Shown: piece by piece, positions 50,428 to 61,402 of the stretch
How the letters are laid out: each line of letters begins with the position of its first letter
Position numbering within the stretch: the first letter of the stretch is position 1
NCBI GenBank assembly: GCA_028023455.1
Contig: JAQFVV010000073.1
Location: 1,606,080 to 1,670,079, forward strand
Direction: 5' to 3'
Length of the DNA stretch: 64,000 nucleotides
Origin: Epiperipatus broadwayi
Lineage: Eukaryota; Onychophora; Udeonychophora; Euonychophora; Peripatidae
The notes under the pieces: model-generated
What the model was told of the DNA's origin: nothing
Databases searched by the model: none
What the model saw: the letters and a program-made list of their open reading frames with translations, nothing else
Program-made: the position numbers and the translations under genes

Positions 50428-51059
50428 TATTTTATTTTACATTTATTATTATCATTTAATTTGTATACATTAATAAAAGAATAATATTTGAAATTAAATA
50501 ATATTTAAAAAAGACGATTTTCTTTTGTTTTTATTTTCGCATTACAAAAAACACATCATAATTAATGGCCCGGGAATGATCATATTTTATAGTTTAAGTG
50601 TGAAAAGTGCGCCATCGAGTGGGATATAGTAGTTATTCGACAACAACCAAATTTTCATCTTATAAGAAAAGCCATTGAACATTACTTTAGTTTTTTAACA
50701 TTTACTTTTTATTTCTATTTTATAATGTTCATTGATAATTCTTATAACATTTCTTCAAGCTCAGTCTCTTTATTTACAAAAACAAATACTTTATATATTA
50801 TATATATGCATGTGAATGTTTTTTAATGATTTTTGTAATGCAAATATCAGTCTTGGTGTAATGCAGTAGTAGTTGATATACCTGACACATCTCTAAGATC
50901 TATAAACTGGGTACACTTGAAAATATTTCCAAGTTCTAATTAAAGATTTTGTTATACAGATAACTAATCTTCAGTCAACTAAACTAACATTCCAGAATTT
51001 GTTCAAAAATACTATCCAACCATTCTTAACAAGAGAATAAATAACAAGAAAAATTATTT

Positions 51060-54000
51060 AAATCATTGCCACTGAGCAACTGACAGGCCTAGTAACTAAG
51101 ATTTTCTACTTCACAGACTCTGTTAGAGAAGCCTTTGCACTTTACTTGAGTTTGCTGATAACTGAAAAGAGAGCCTTTAATTCTTCTTTGGGGTCTTATG
51201 GAAACCAATAAAAGCAAATTCTTAATATCCATACCATGTGTTATTGTAATTGAAGCCATTAGTATTACATGGTTATTCGTCTAAAAAGTAATATAAATGA
51301 CCTGCTAACCATCATGCAATAGCTGGCTTGGTAAGTTTATTGGCATTTCACCTCCATGCAAATATCAAAAAATAGCATGATAATTATTCACATTTGCCTG
51401 ATGGTTCTTAACTTAACTGGAATATTAATTGAATTTTTTAAAGACAAGTTGAATGTGTCTCTGAATATTCTTTTAAAAATATTTATAATTATGACATACA
51501 AAGCTAAATTATGGTCATTATTCCCAGGTGATTGTACAGTCACTAACCACAGTGACAATTGGTGATTGAAAACAGAGCATCCTAAGATTGCAGACAAAGA
51601 TTGATGTTTGATGATGACCTTCTATTTATGTATTTACAACTTCAGCAATATCAAATGTAGGAAAATTTATTCATCAAAAGAACTGTCTAATAATTAAGTG
51701 GAACATTGTTGAATTCTGTAAAGTTAGAAGAAAAGTTGAAAAAACAATTAATTAAGAAAAAAGTCAATATGCACTATACTACAAAGGCACAAATATTCTA
51801 AGACTAAGGAGAATATGATTCATTATAATTAAATAGCAGAAATACAACATCATGAAGATTGGTAGTGGTTCAGATATAGCGGCAAGATTAGTTATTCAAA
51901 TTAATGAAAAACACCAAAATGTGGATAATTTAGGTCAAAGCTCCAAGAAGTTCTTATTCTATTAAAAATGTTGAAAAGTTTTATATGGATGTACAACATG
52001 TTTTGATCAAACCAAACAACATTGTAAAATTGTTATGGGAGAATTTACTGATAGAATTAGTAAATGATCGAACAGTTAATGGTCTTTGTATAAATTTGGT
52101 TATGGTGATAGAAATCAGAGACAGAAATTGTGAAATTCACTGATAAAGCATAATTTGTACAATAAGAATTCTATCTATGAAAAAATTGATAAACAGGAAA
52201 TGATAGGAAAGAATCTAAGTAAAAGTATAGTAAATTAGATTATATTTTGACTAACAAAAAAATATATTTTAAGATAATAATGTCCATAGTAGATTCAATA
52301 CATGAAATGATGGTCAATTAATGAGATGTAAGATATTCATTAATGCTAAACTATAGAAACAAAAACTATCAAGAAAGTCCAAAATAGCAATTGATGATTC
52401 AAACTTGAATGATATTGAAAACTGTAAGAAAGATAATTGGTACACAAAGTTAGCAATTAACAATAAATTATCTACTGTGATAAAAAGGGGAAAACATGAA
52501 TTTTTTTAATGATTTTTTTGAGAAGAATTGAGTATCTAGAGTTATGGTAAAGATTTAATAATAAGAAGAAAATAAAATTATGAATTGGAAAGGGAAGCTA
52601 TATAAGAGAATCAGACCTGAATGTATAAACAATAGCTTGGTATTGGAAAGTTACATTTTCAATAAGAAGAAAAGCTGCAACTGGTAATAAAAAAAACAAT
52701 GACGTTATGAAATGTGTAAAAAAGTTGTATAAATAATTATATAATAATAAAAAACAAGACAAAGTATCATTTTTTATTTAAAATACTGAGCAGTTCAGAA
52801 GATATAATAATTGTAAAGGTACCTTGTTTTTAATTCTTTATTACTATAAATAAGTAATACATGCAATTAGATCCATGATTAATAGAAAAACCCTAATAAA
52901 TTTTTGAATTATAATTAACATCTCAAAACTCATAAGTAAAAAAAAAATAGAAAAAACTGTCTAAATAATAAACATGTATCAGATAATTGAAAGAATTCTG
53001 TAATAATATTGACATTTATAAACAGATGTTGAAGATCAATTAGAAATTATTGACCAACCATTCTATTAATTCTATACAAAATTTTCACCAAGGTATTTAT
53101 AACATGTCTACAGTGAACTTTGAGTTCATATCAAACAAATAAAAATAATCTACTTTAAAAATGTTTTAATGCAATGGATTACATCCAAATATTGAGAGAA
53201 GTTATAGAAAGAACCCATGAATAGTTGTCATTATGCTTTGTAGATTTTGAAAAGGCATTTGATTCTATATGCATTTCTAAAATCATTAAAACATTAGGTT
53301 ATTAAGATTGTCATCTTCTGATGAATATATATCAGAATACAACAACAATGATTAGCTTAGCATTAAAAAGAGTGTATGATAGGATAATTCCATATCTCCA
53401 AATCTTTTTATAATTGTTGTATAAAAAGTTTTGTGTGAATTAAAATGGGATTCTAAAGAAATAAAAGTAAATAGAGATTATTGAAGTCATCTAATTTTTC
53501 CGATGAATAATATTGCAAATGTTATCAAATGAAGATAAAAAAATACAAATAGAAATCAAATAAATGCTTTAAAAACTCAAATAATGCTCAGCGGATTTTA
53601 TCAAAAAAAAAAAAAATAATAAAATAAAAATTGATAATCATGATTTAGAAAAAATCAAGAAATACAATTTTTTAATCAAATTATTAATATAGATGGAAAT
53701 TGGATAAAATTATTCATATAATTAAACTTGAATGGAGTACTTTTAATAAAAAGAACAATATTAAAGGAAATGGGCCTAGGTATCTGAAAAGGTAGGTTTT
53801 TAATAGATGTGCTTCACCAGTTCCTACTTATGAATCTGAGACTCAGAAACTTAACAAAATAATAATACAGGATTTCAGTTCATTTAGTGAAGTAAGGTGA
53901 TATGTGTATTTAATAATAGCAAAAAGAAATTGAATATTAAATATATGAATGGAGAACAAATTATCATTAGCATTATAGAGCTGTGTTGGACATTTTTTAA

Positions 54001-54250
54001 AAAAAGTAATAGATGTACAACTAAAGTCTTAAAATGTATCCCAAGAGATTGTAAAGAAACTAGAAAGAGACCACATGTGAGATGTATGGATAAAATAAGG
54101 AAATTATGTGGTGTCTTGTGAGGCAGAAAAACTGGACAACAGACAAACTGGATTAAATGTGGAAAGACCTTCATCCTGCATGAAATGATATTGATAGAAT
54201 ATGATGAAGATAAGGATGAAATAATAAAGCAGGAATTAACCATAAACTCT
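51060..54250 (+). mobile_element. Decayed LINE 2 (endonuclease + RT), plus strand
   Basis: Same family as LINE 1, with a shared 5' stretch (AGCAAATTCTTAATATCC near 51,210 against 43,230). The endonuclease GDFNA position reads VMGEFTD at 52,032-52,052. LDYILTNK is near 52,235 and SRFNT..NDGQLMRCKI near 52,285. RT motif A is intact: FVDFEKAFDSI at 53,237-53,269. An ESETQKL relic of YGSETW is near 53,832. The C-terminal RPHVRCMDKIRKL is at 54,069-54,107, then the CTTCATCCTGCATGAAATGA end. Stops and frameshifts throughout. Confidence 0.9.
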
Positions 54251-54837
54251 GATGCTGAAAACAGAAATATTATAAATGTTCATAAAGTAAATCCCCTTTC
54301 CATGATATTACATACATTTATTACCCGAATTAATTTTTATTGATGCACAACTATTTACACCAATTTCACTTCAATAAATTTATAAATGATTAGAAATTAC
54401 TTCTATTATGTTAGAAATTAATAGTTTAATGTAATTCGTAATGTAGATCTTAAATTTAATAAAATTCACATATATTAATAATCGTTTTAAGTTCTATTAA
54501 ACTTTATCTTCTTAATCTTTCACTTCTTTTTGGAATGTCCTTTTATGTTTTAAAATTTTACAATATATATATATATATTAAAAACCGCATAAATATGTAA
54601 TCTATTAACATTATTTATCTACTTCCTCAATGAAAATTTATATAAACATACAATTTTATATATAGTAACATTTGATGATTTATCAACAAAATCTCTTGCA
54701 GGACATATGTTTCTGTCTATTAAATCTGACTTCATCAGCTGCATATGAAGTCACATAATATCATGTCAGACATAGCAACTTAGCTTCCATTTAGATAGAC
54801 TCACAATGCTCATTTTGATAATAAAGTTTGAATGTGA
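54251..54837. other. AT-rich stretch, no gene seen
   Basis: Nothing recognised. Confidence 0.45.
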
Positions 54838-55260
54838 ATTCATGTCGTGCAAAAGGTTTAGTTGATTTCTCATCAAATATTGTCATATATAAGATTGTAA
54901 GTTTTATAAATTTCTATAGAGAGTATAAATAAATAATTAAATATATTACATATTAATATTTACATATTGAAATGTTTGTTTGAAGACAAAGTTATTTAAA
55001 AATGAATTGTGCTATATCAAGTTGCTACAAAGAAAGCTTTTGTTAAATTACCATTAAAACTCATGTTCAAATTTTAATATCAATTTTTGTTTCACTAGTC
55101 TATTTAATTGAAAACTGAGATGCAATGTTTGATATGTTCTCAACTAACTCTCCATACAGCTTTTGAAGTAAGATTTGCTTGTCATGTAAGAGATTCAATT
55201 GGTTTATCATCAACATTGCAATATATATAAGATATAAGTCTTTATAAATTTCAATAGAGA
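54838..55260. repeat. Two diverged direct copies, about 335 bp apart
   Basis: 54,838-54,921 and 55,175-55,256 share TCATCAA(A/C)ATTG, ATATATAAGAT and TTTATAAATTTC(T/A)ATAGAGA. Family unknown. Possibly the ends of one repeat unit. Confidence 0.5.
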
Positions 55261-56358
55261 TTACTGTATATTATATATATAAAATGTTGGAAATAAAGAT
55301 GATGTCAAATGACTAAAGAGGGAATCAGGTTAAAAACATTTCTATAAAACATCATTGATATATTCTATTAGCAGGAATTACAAAAAATTTGTAACTTTTT
55401 AACATAATAACTGCTTAATAAGCATCCATGTACTTACTGAAAAATAATTGTTTTAAAATATGGATTAATAAAACAACATTTTAATTATTCATAAATAAAT
55501 AGAAAATGATGTGTGTGGCCTCTGGATGATTAAAAAAATAGCATTGATGTTAAAGTCTAACTATAATAAGTAAGTATACATATATAATATCATATAATTT
55601 TTTAGCTTACACAATGTAATATAGATAAGATCTCATCTAGAATATCTACAATAATCTTAACTATTCAGTGTTCACCAGATGGTATCACATTTAAATTATC
55701 TCTAGACCAATTTTTAAATTTTTCCTTTATTTTTAAGTAAGAATGATTCAAAATTGGAACTAATGCATGTCTTTAAACATCTGGCAACTAGCTTAGCTTC
55801 TTGTTTACTATAAAACTAAAAAACCCCAAACTAAAAAACCCTAAGGTTTTGAACCCAAACTATAATGTTTTGTATTCTACACAGCAATAATATTTTCTTT
55901 GATAAGAAGTATGAATGCCAACATATTATTTAAAATTATTTATGTCACCCAATATAATATAGACAATAGCATCTCTCTGCTCTATTTTTCTATCTAGATT
56001 ATGCTTAAAAATCAGTGATTACTACATGATAATGTGTTTAAATCCCCATTCCTAGATTGACTTTTAGAGTTTTTTATTATTAAAAATATGGTAATCAAAG
56101 CTGTAAACATAACTATTATTCAATTTCTTATCTACTATATTAAGCTAAAAGCCTAAAGTTGAAAATCTTATTAGAGTTTTGACCTAAACTAGTATATTCC
56201 AGGTTAATAGTTATATATTTTTAACAACTAGTTCTGTTTTAACTTCAAGCGTCTATTTCTCCTGGTGAGGAATGTTTATGCAATGCAAAAATACTTTAAA
56301 TATCTTACTTTGTTCAGTAAAAAGTGCATTCATCTCTTCTTGTTATCATCTTACAAAG
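55261..56358. other. AT-rich stretch, no gene seen
   Basis: A small duplication ACTAAAAAACCC(C/T)AA at about 55,815-55,845. Otherwise nothing recognised. Confidence 0.45.
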
Positions 56359-57249
56359 AAATCAAGTTGTATGTCACATGATCTAATTTAACAAGCTTGC
56401 ATTACAAATGTTTTATATAGAGCTCACAAATAAGCTCTTAACAAGCTTTGCAGAATATCCCCAACCACAGACTGGTTTCTGCTACTGGATTCCTCAGTGA
56501 GGTGCTAGGATATTCATGCTAGGATATTCATGCATTAGATTAAAAATACCAATACAAGCCCAGCACTTTATCGAATGGATAACTATTAAGTAGAAAATCT
56601 GAAATTTTCAGACATTCATATGTCTTCCAATCCATTTATCTAACTTAAATATCCATATGGTACTGAACCAAATTTAGATACACTATATATTAATAACTCT
56701 AGCAATATAAAATCTACTTAATAGTTGTCCATTAGATAAAATGCTGGGCTTGTCTTAGAATTTTTAATCTAATGCTTGAATATCCTATCACCTCATTTAA
56801 GGAAACCAGTAGCAGAAACTGGTCTGGGTTGGGGATATTCTGCAAAGCTTGTTAAGAGCTTATTTGCAAGATCTATATATAACATTTGTAATACAACCTT
56901 GTTAAATTAGGTCATGTGACATATGACTTGATTTTATTATAATTTTATTTTTTGCTATTAAGGCTTTGCAATTTTATATTACTAAAGTTATTAATATATA
57001 TAGTGTATCTGACTTTGGTTCTATCCCATATGGCTATTTAGGATAGATAGCTGGATTGGAAGACATATGAATGTCTGAAAATTTCAGATTTTCTACTTAA
57101 TAGTTATCCATTAGATAAAGTGCTGGGCTTGTCCTGATATTTTTAATCTAGTGCTTGAATATCTGAGCACCTCACTGAGGAAACCAGTAGCAGAAACTAG
57201 TCTGGGATTGGGGATATTCTGGAAAGCTTGTTAAGAGCTTATTTGTGAG

Positions 57250-57343
<94 letters not shown>

Positions 57344-57345
57344 CA
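56359..57345. repeat. A-family array: inverted unit then direct units
   Basis: A minus segment (56359-56708) and a plus segment (56709-56933) form a fold-back, with outer AAATCAAGTTGTATGTCACA against TGTGACATATGACTTGATTT. A further plus unit runs to about 57,345. TCTACTTAATAGTT(G/A)TCCA at 56,710 and 57,090 gives a unit of about 380 bp. Each plus unit has GGAAACCAGTAGCAGAAACT. At 57,174 this is preceded by CCTCACTGA, the CTGAGGA...GAAAC core. Confidence 0.85.
57249..57342. repeat. (CT)n/(TA)n compound microsatellite
   Basis: CT tracts interrupted by TATATA, ending in a TA run of about 30 bp. It lies where the neighbouring A units read GAGCTCTATATA, so the A unit probably seeded it. Confidence 0.95.
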
Positions 57346-59136
57346 TTTGTTGTCATTTATAGTAAGTTTAAATTATCAAAAATTGCTAATTTCTAAGTGT
57401 AGTTTAATTACTGGCCCACAACAAAATCTACCTTTTGATCATTTATCAAGTTCAATGTTTTCAGCTTTGAAATCCAAATGTTCATCGATAAAAATTGAAA
57501 GCTAAAAACTAATCTAGGTTTGGAAGTTTAAGTTCATTATCATCTGATTATCACTGATTATTTACATTATTATAGATAGTTTCTATTGGTTTTATCATTG
57601 AATTCCAAGTCAAAAACTATAAAAAGATGGATGTTCAAATGCATACTATCTGGTAATCATTAATTTTCCAAACTTAGTATATGTTGCTGAAGCAAAGATA
57701 TAGTTTTATTGAGAAAATTTGTTTAACCTCAGTGATTGTCAATTAGTAGTAATTGATAATTTATTGGCATCAGCAAAAGCTAAAGAGTTATCTCTGTTTA
57801 CATGGATATAATCTCATTTCTATTTTTTTTTATAATAACAATCCATGGAATTATTTAATATATTTTTATATTTTTACTCACAAAATATATTATTTCTATG
57901 CATATATAGAAAGATATATAAACTAATATTTTTGGAAATATTTATCTACATCATACAACCATGAAAACATTAAATATATATATGTGTGTGTGTATGTTAT
58001 GCTTTGAAAAAAATGTTTTTGGTTTGTATGATAACATGAAACTATGTAGGTTAGAACATACCATATTATTAAATAAATTGTGTTATTACAAAGTATATGT
58101 TGCATAAAACATAATTAGGACAAATAATAAACATATGCATATATATTCAGGCGTCCTCAACTTTCATATATTCTACTTTATACAATTTTCTATTTTATGA
58201 AATGGGCGATATAAAGAGACACAATATATTATGAAACTTTTTATCAAGAAAAAAAAGACAATTCAACTACCGCTTGATAAATTTATAAAGGAAACACCAG
58301 ATATTAATCAATAAACTGTGGTTTATATATGTGCTAATACACCTCATTAAAAATAAATATTTTTAAAAACACTTTTTGAGATTTTTTTATATTGTTCTAC
58401 TTTAGCACATTTCAACTTGTATACATGTTTCAGAAACCAGTTAGATATAAAAGTTGAAGACTGCCTGTATATATGTATTCAGAAATATCATATTGCTAAG
58501 CTTGTATTAAATCTATTAAAATGAGAAATTAATTCTAGTTTGTGAAATAAAATTATTAGCCATTTTAAATAAAGTATAGTCAGGGTTTGATTTGAATTAA
58601 ATGTTCCTCATATTTAACATCGTTTGTCAGATCTGTTATGATATTCTTATAAGACTCAGGAAATCAAGTGAAAACTCACATTCATTAGGAAAGTTGATTT
58701 GACAATAGAGGGCAGTGTACAATATAAACAATGTTGGGAAAGTTTATTGCACCAGTTATTTATATATATTTAAATAATTCACAATAAAATAAGATCTCTT
58801 GGATAGTCTTTTACACAAGAAAAATTAAAAAAAAGTCAACAATCAACAGGCTTGTCAATTGTTAATTACTGAATATTGGAGTAGTTTTCTATTTTTGTTT
58901 TATCCTCTAGCTAAGAATAACTAGAAACTTATTCACATAACAATTGTCATTGTTTATCTGAATTGGCTATGAGCTAATAATGTTAAAAAAATCATGACCG
59001 TTAAAAAAAGTTTATAGTTTTTTTAGCCCAAATGCAAATTCAGATAAGCAGGTGAAATGCTTTTCACACATAAATACAAATTTTAAAAAAAATTCTCCAG
59101 GCAGCCTTACTCATTGAAATAATAGTTTTTAACTGC
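57346..59136. other. AT-rich stretch, no gene seen
   Basis: Short TA/TG run at 57,975-57,995. The minus frame at 57923-58105 is chance. Confidence 0.5.
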
Positions 59137-59231
59137 TGCTACTATTGCTGCTGCTGCTACTACTACTACTACTACTACTACTGCTGCTGCTGTTGCTACT
59201 ACTACTATTATGATGATGGTGGTGGTGGTTT
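59137..59231. repeat. Trinucleotide (CTA/CTG, then ATG/GTG) repeat
   Basis: GCTGCTACTATTGCTGCTGC then ACTACTACTACTACTACTAC then CTGCTGCTGTTGCTACTACT, ending ATGATGATGGTGGTGGTGG, just before an S2 SINE. Confidence 0.9.
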
Positions 59232-59264
59232 TATTAAGGATGGTCTAAATTGCCATCCCTTATT

Positions 59265-59435
59265 TGGTGCAGTGGTAGATTGTCAGATTCTGGAGCATAC
59301 GGGGTTTGAATTAATTCCAATTCAGGCACTTGAACTTATGAACTTCTAAGCAATAAAGCCATTTAATTATTTCGTTTTATTTTTTATTTGTTAATGGAAT
59401 ATTCTAATTACTATTTAGTATAGCTTCGTTTGTGC
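59265..59435 (+). mobile_element. SINE S2 copy 3, best preserved
   Basis: GGTGCAGTGGTAGATTGTCA is a good tRNA A-box head and GGGGTTTGAATTAATTCC a recognisable B box (GGTTTGAAT). It continues TTCAGGCACTTGAACTTATG to AGCAATAAAGCCATTTAATT and a tail shared with the copy at 2,423. Confidence 0.75.
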
Positions 59436-59839
59436 ACTCAAAGAATGGAGTGTAATAGTCACTTTAATTACATGAATTTCTAAAAAAAAATAGAGTAGCT
59501 GTAATATGTTTAGATTGATGTTTAGGAAGTATCTTCATGCTACTGACTCATACTTCTTTAAATGATAATTTCTTGACTATTTTATTGTATTTAAAGTAAT
59601 CTAAAATTGTAAAAAGAAAAATTTACATTTAGAGGTTCATAGAAAGAGTGATGTTGACAATCTACTATATATGAATTGCTAATAAAATCTATACATTATT
59701 TATATTTGATCAATATATAGACAATATTTTTTGGCTTTTCTTATTCTGTATTTTTGTCATTCAAATGTTTTCCATATTTTATTTAATGTGATCTTTACCT
59801 GTTATTAAAGCTTTTAATAAAACTTTAAATTTCTAATTT
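59436..59839. other. AT-rich stretch, no gene seen
   Basis: Nothing recognised. Confidence 0.5.
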
Positions 59840-61290
59840 TCTGAGTCTTCGATGCTTTGCGATGCACTATGGATTCTTTTTTATCAGAGTCAAGGAATCT
59901 CTCAGCCACTACACCCAGAGAAATATGTTAACCACCTTACCTTCTCTTTTCATTTCACACTGTTTTTCCCATATTATTCTCTATCCTGCTCAATCCCATT
60001 TTCACAATGTTATCTTTGTTCACTCTATGACCTTTAGATCTAACCCCCCTTATCTTTTTCCAAACCAGCATAAATACTAAGAACCCACCTTTTGTATAAT
60101 CACTTGTTTTATATTAATTCTTCCACAACTTCATTAATTGTACCCTTTCTGTTTGCAAGCATTTACATTCAATTAACAGATGCCTATTATTTTCTATGCT
60201 TTCCTCACATAACTTGCAGACTAAATCACCCACATTCCTCCATTTATGCGTATATTCTCTTGTTATTAACAATCCTGTTCAAGCCTTAAACAGTAAACTA
60301 CTTTCCTTGCTATTATCCTAAATTAACTCACATCCAATATTCTGTTTACTTTTATATATATTTAAATTCTTTTTACTCTCCATACTAGTTCTCCATCACT
60401 CCCACTTCCTATGTTTTATTAATGCTTCTATTTCTTCTGCCACTCTAACACTGAATAATTCTCCTGACACAATCATCTCATCTTTTGTATAAGCATACTA
60501 ACATAAAGTCTTTATCCAAATTTTCTGCATACCATGCTACCTTTCTTACCTATCTTGTTGCCTGCTCTTTACTTTTAACCCAATTAAATACTATTTTGGC
60601 TATTCCTCTTACTCTCCATAAATTGCAACTTACTGAATATTTTCATTTGATTTTTTGCACCTCTCATATAAAAACTTGACCATTCCATTTCTTTTTGAAT
60701 TACCTCCTTTTCTATCCACACATCTGTATCTAATCCATGTCTTTATTCTCTTTTTATTTATTCTACATAATCTAACACCCTTTACTAACACAAAATTCAA
60801 CATTACCATGAGTTAACCCAGCTAATGACACTTCCTTCCATACAATTCTTGCTACATCATACTTATTTTATGAAAACACTGTTAATTTCTTTATCAGTCC
60901 TTTCTTTTCTTTGCTTCATTTCAATTTTTTCTCCCATTCATCCAAGCAATTTCTCTGATTGCTTAAGATGATTCCCAAATAGTTATACCCATTCACCAAA
61001 TTTAACCTTATATCCTGCAATAAAAATTCTTCCATTCTCTTTTCCAGCATTTATCATTACTTTTGATTTTTCTTCACTAAATTTAATCCCCATCTCATTA
61101 CCCACCATTGTGTACATCTTCCATATAACTTTCTATATCTTCCTTACTTCCTATGCATAAGAAGATATCAGCAAATAAAAGAACTGAAATGTATACACCA
61201 TCTTACCATCTATTAATGGGATCTCTATCCCTCTTTCCTAGTCTTTCTATTGATCTCTCCATTTCTTTCAAATATAACAAAAACATATGG
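59840..61290 (-). mobile_element. Second LINE type with CCHC zinc knuckle, minus strand, 5'-truncated
   Basis: On the minus strand, 60,218-60,165 reads CKLCEESIENNRHLLIEC, a C-x2-C-x8-H-x4-C knuckle as found at the C-terminus of several LINE polyproteins, followed by KCLQTERVQLMKLWKN and a stop. Upstream, 61,090-61,046 reads GIKFSEEKSKVMINA, the RT segment just after the catalytic loop. The catalytic position near 61,170 has decayed (LLISSYA). Preservation is better than in the LINEs at 40-54 kb, and it is a different family. Plus-strand frames at 59852-60679 are shadows. Confidence 0.8.
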
Positions 61291-61402
61291 TGCTCCAAAA
61301 TATAAAATAATTACTACCATATCATAAATTTATTAGATTTACAAATTTTAAAGATTTTATATTAATTTTATATACATTATTCACATTATTTTTGCATAGT
61401 GT

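Larger units (their letters stand above)
49178..50656. mobile_element. Non-autonomous DNA transposon, 1.46 kb, 8-bp target duplication
   Basis: Termini GGTTGTCGTC...ATATCCCACTGGATGGTGC (from 49186) and the inverted GCGCCATCGAGTGGGATAT...GACAACAACC (to 50648) form imperfect terminal inverted repeats with weaker similarity for about 35 bp further in. Flanks TTATTTTC (49178-49185) and AAATTTTC (50649-50656) match 6/8. The host LINE frame supports this (KMKIKIN once the element is removed). No transposase. An 8-bp duplication suits hAT, P or similar superfamilies, but the terminal bases are not typical hAT. GCGGCCGACACGTTCGAACC (49262-49281) is a CpG-rich tRNA-B-box-like string. The 49306-49494 frame is unrecognised. 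Confidence 0.8.
47870..50780 (-). mobile_element. Decayed LINE 3' half, minus strand, twice interrupted
   Basis: On the minus strand 50,770-50,650 reads a relic of the RT segment ending KVNVKK..MFNGF. 49,160-49,010 reads YKCLGLITKINAYIIDKIN and GSLKQCNIKRNYAFVVEKVF, the conserved thumb region. 48,995-48,957 reads GFETWMLDRR, the YGSETW segment. A DNA transposon (49186-50648) and a B-family element (48026-48727) interrupt it. The left end is approximate. Confidence 0.8.

Noticed and set aside
53884-54243. 119-residue minus-strand frame
   Set aside because: It lies antisense to the recognisable 3' coding end of LINE 2, so it is a shadow.
59852-60679. Several 60-72 residue plus-strand frames
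   Set aside because: All are antisense to the LINE with the CCHC knuckle on the minus strand.
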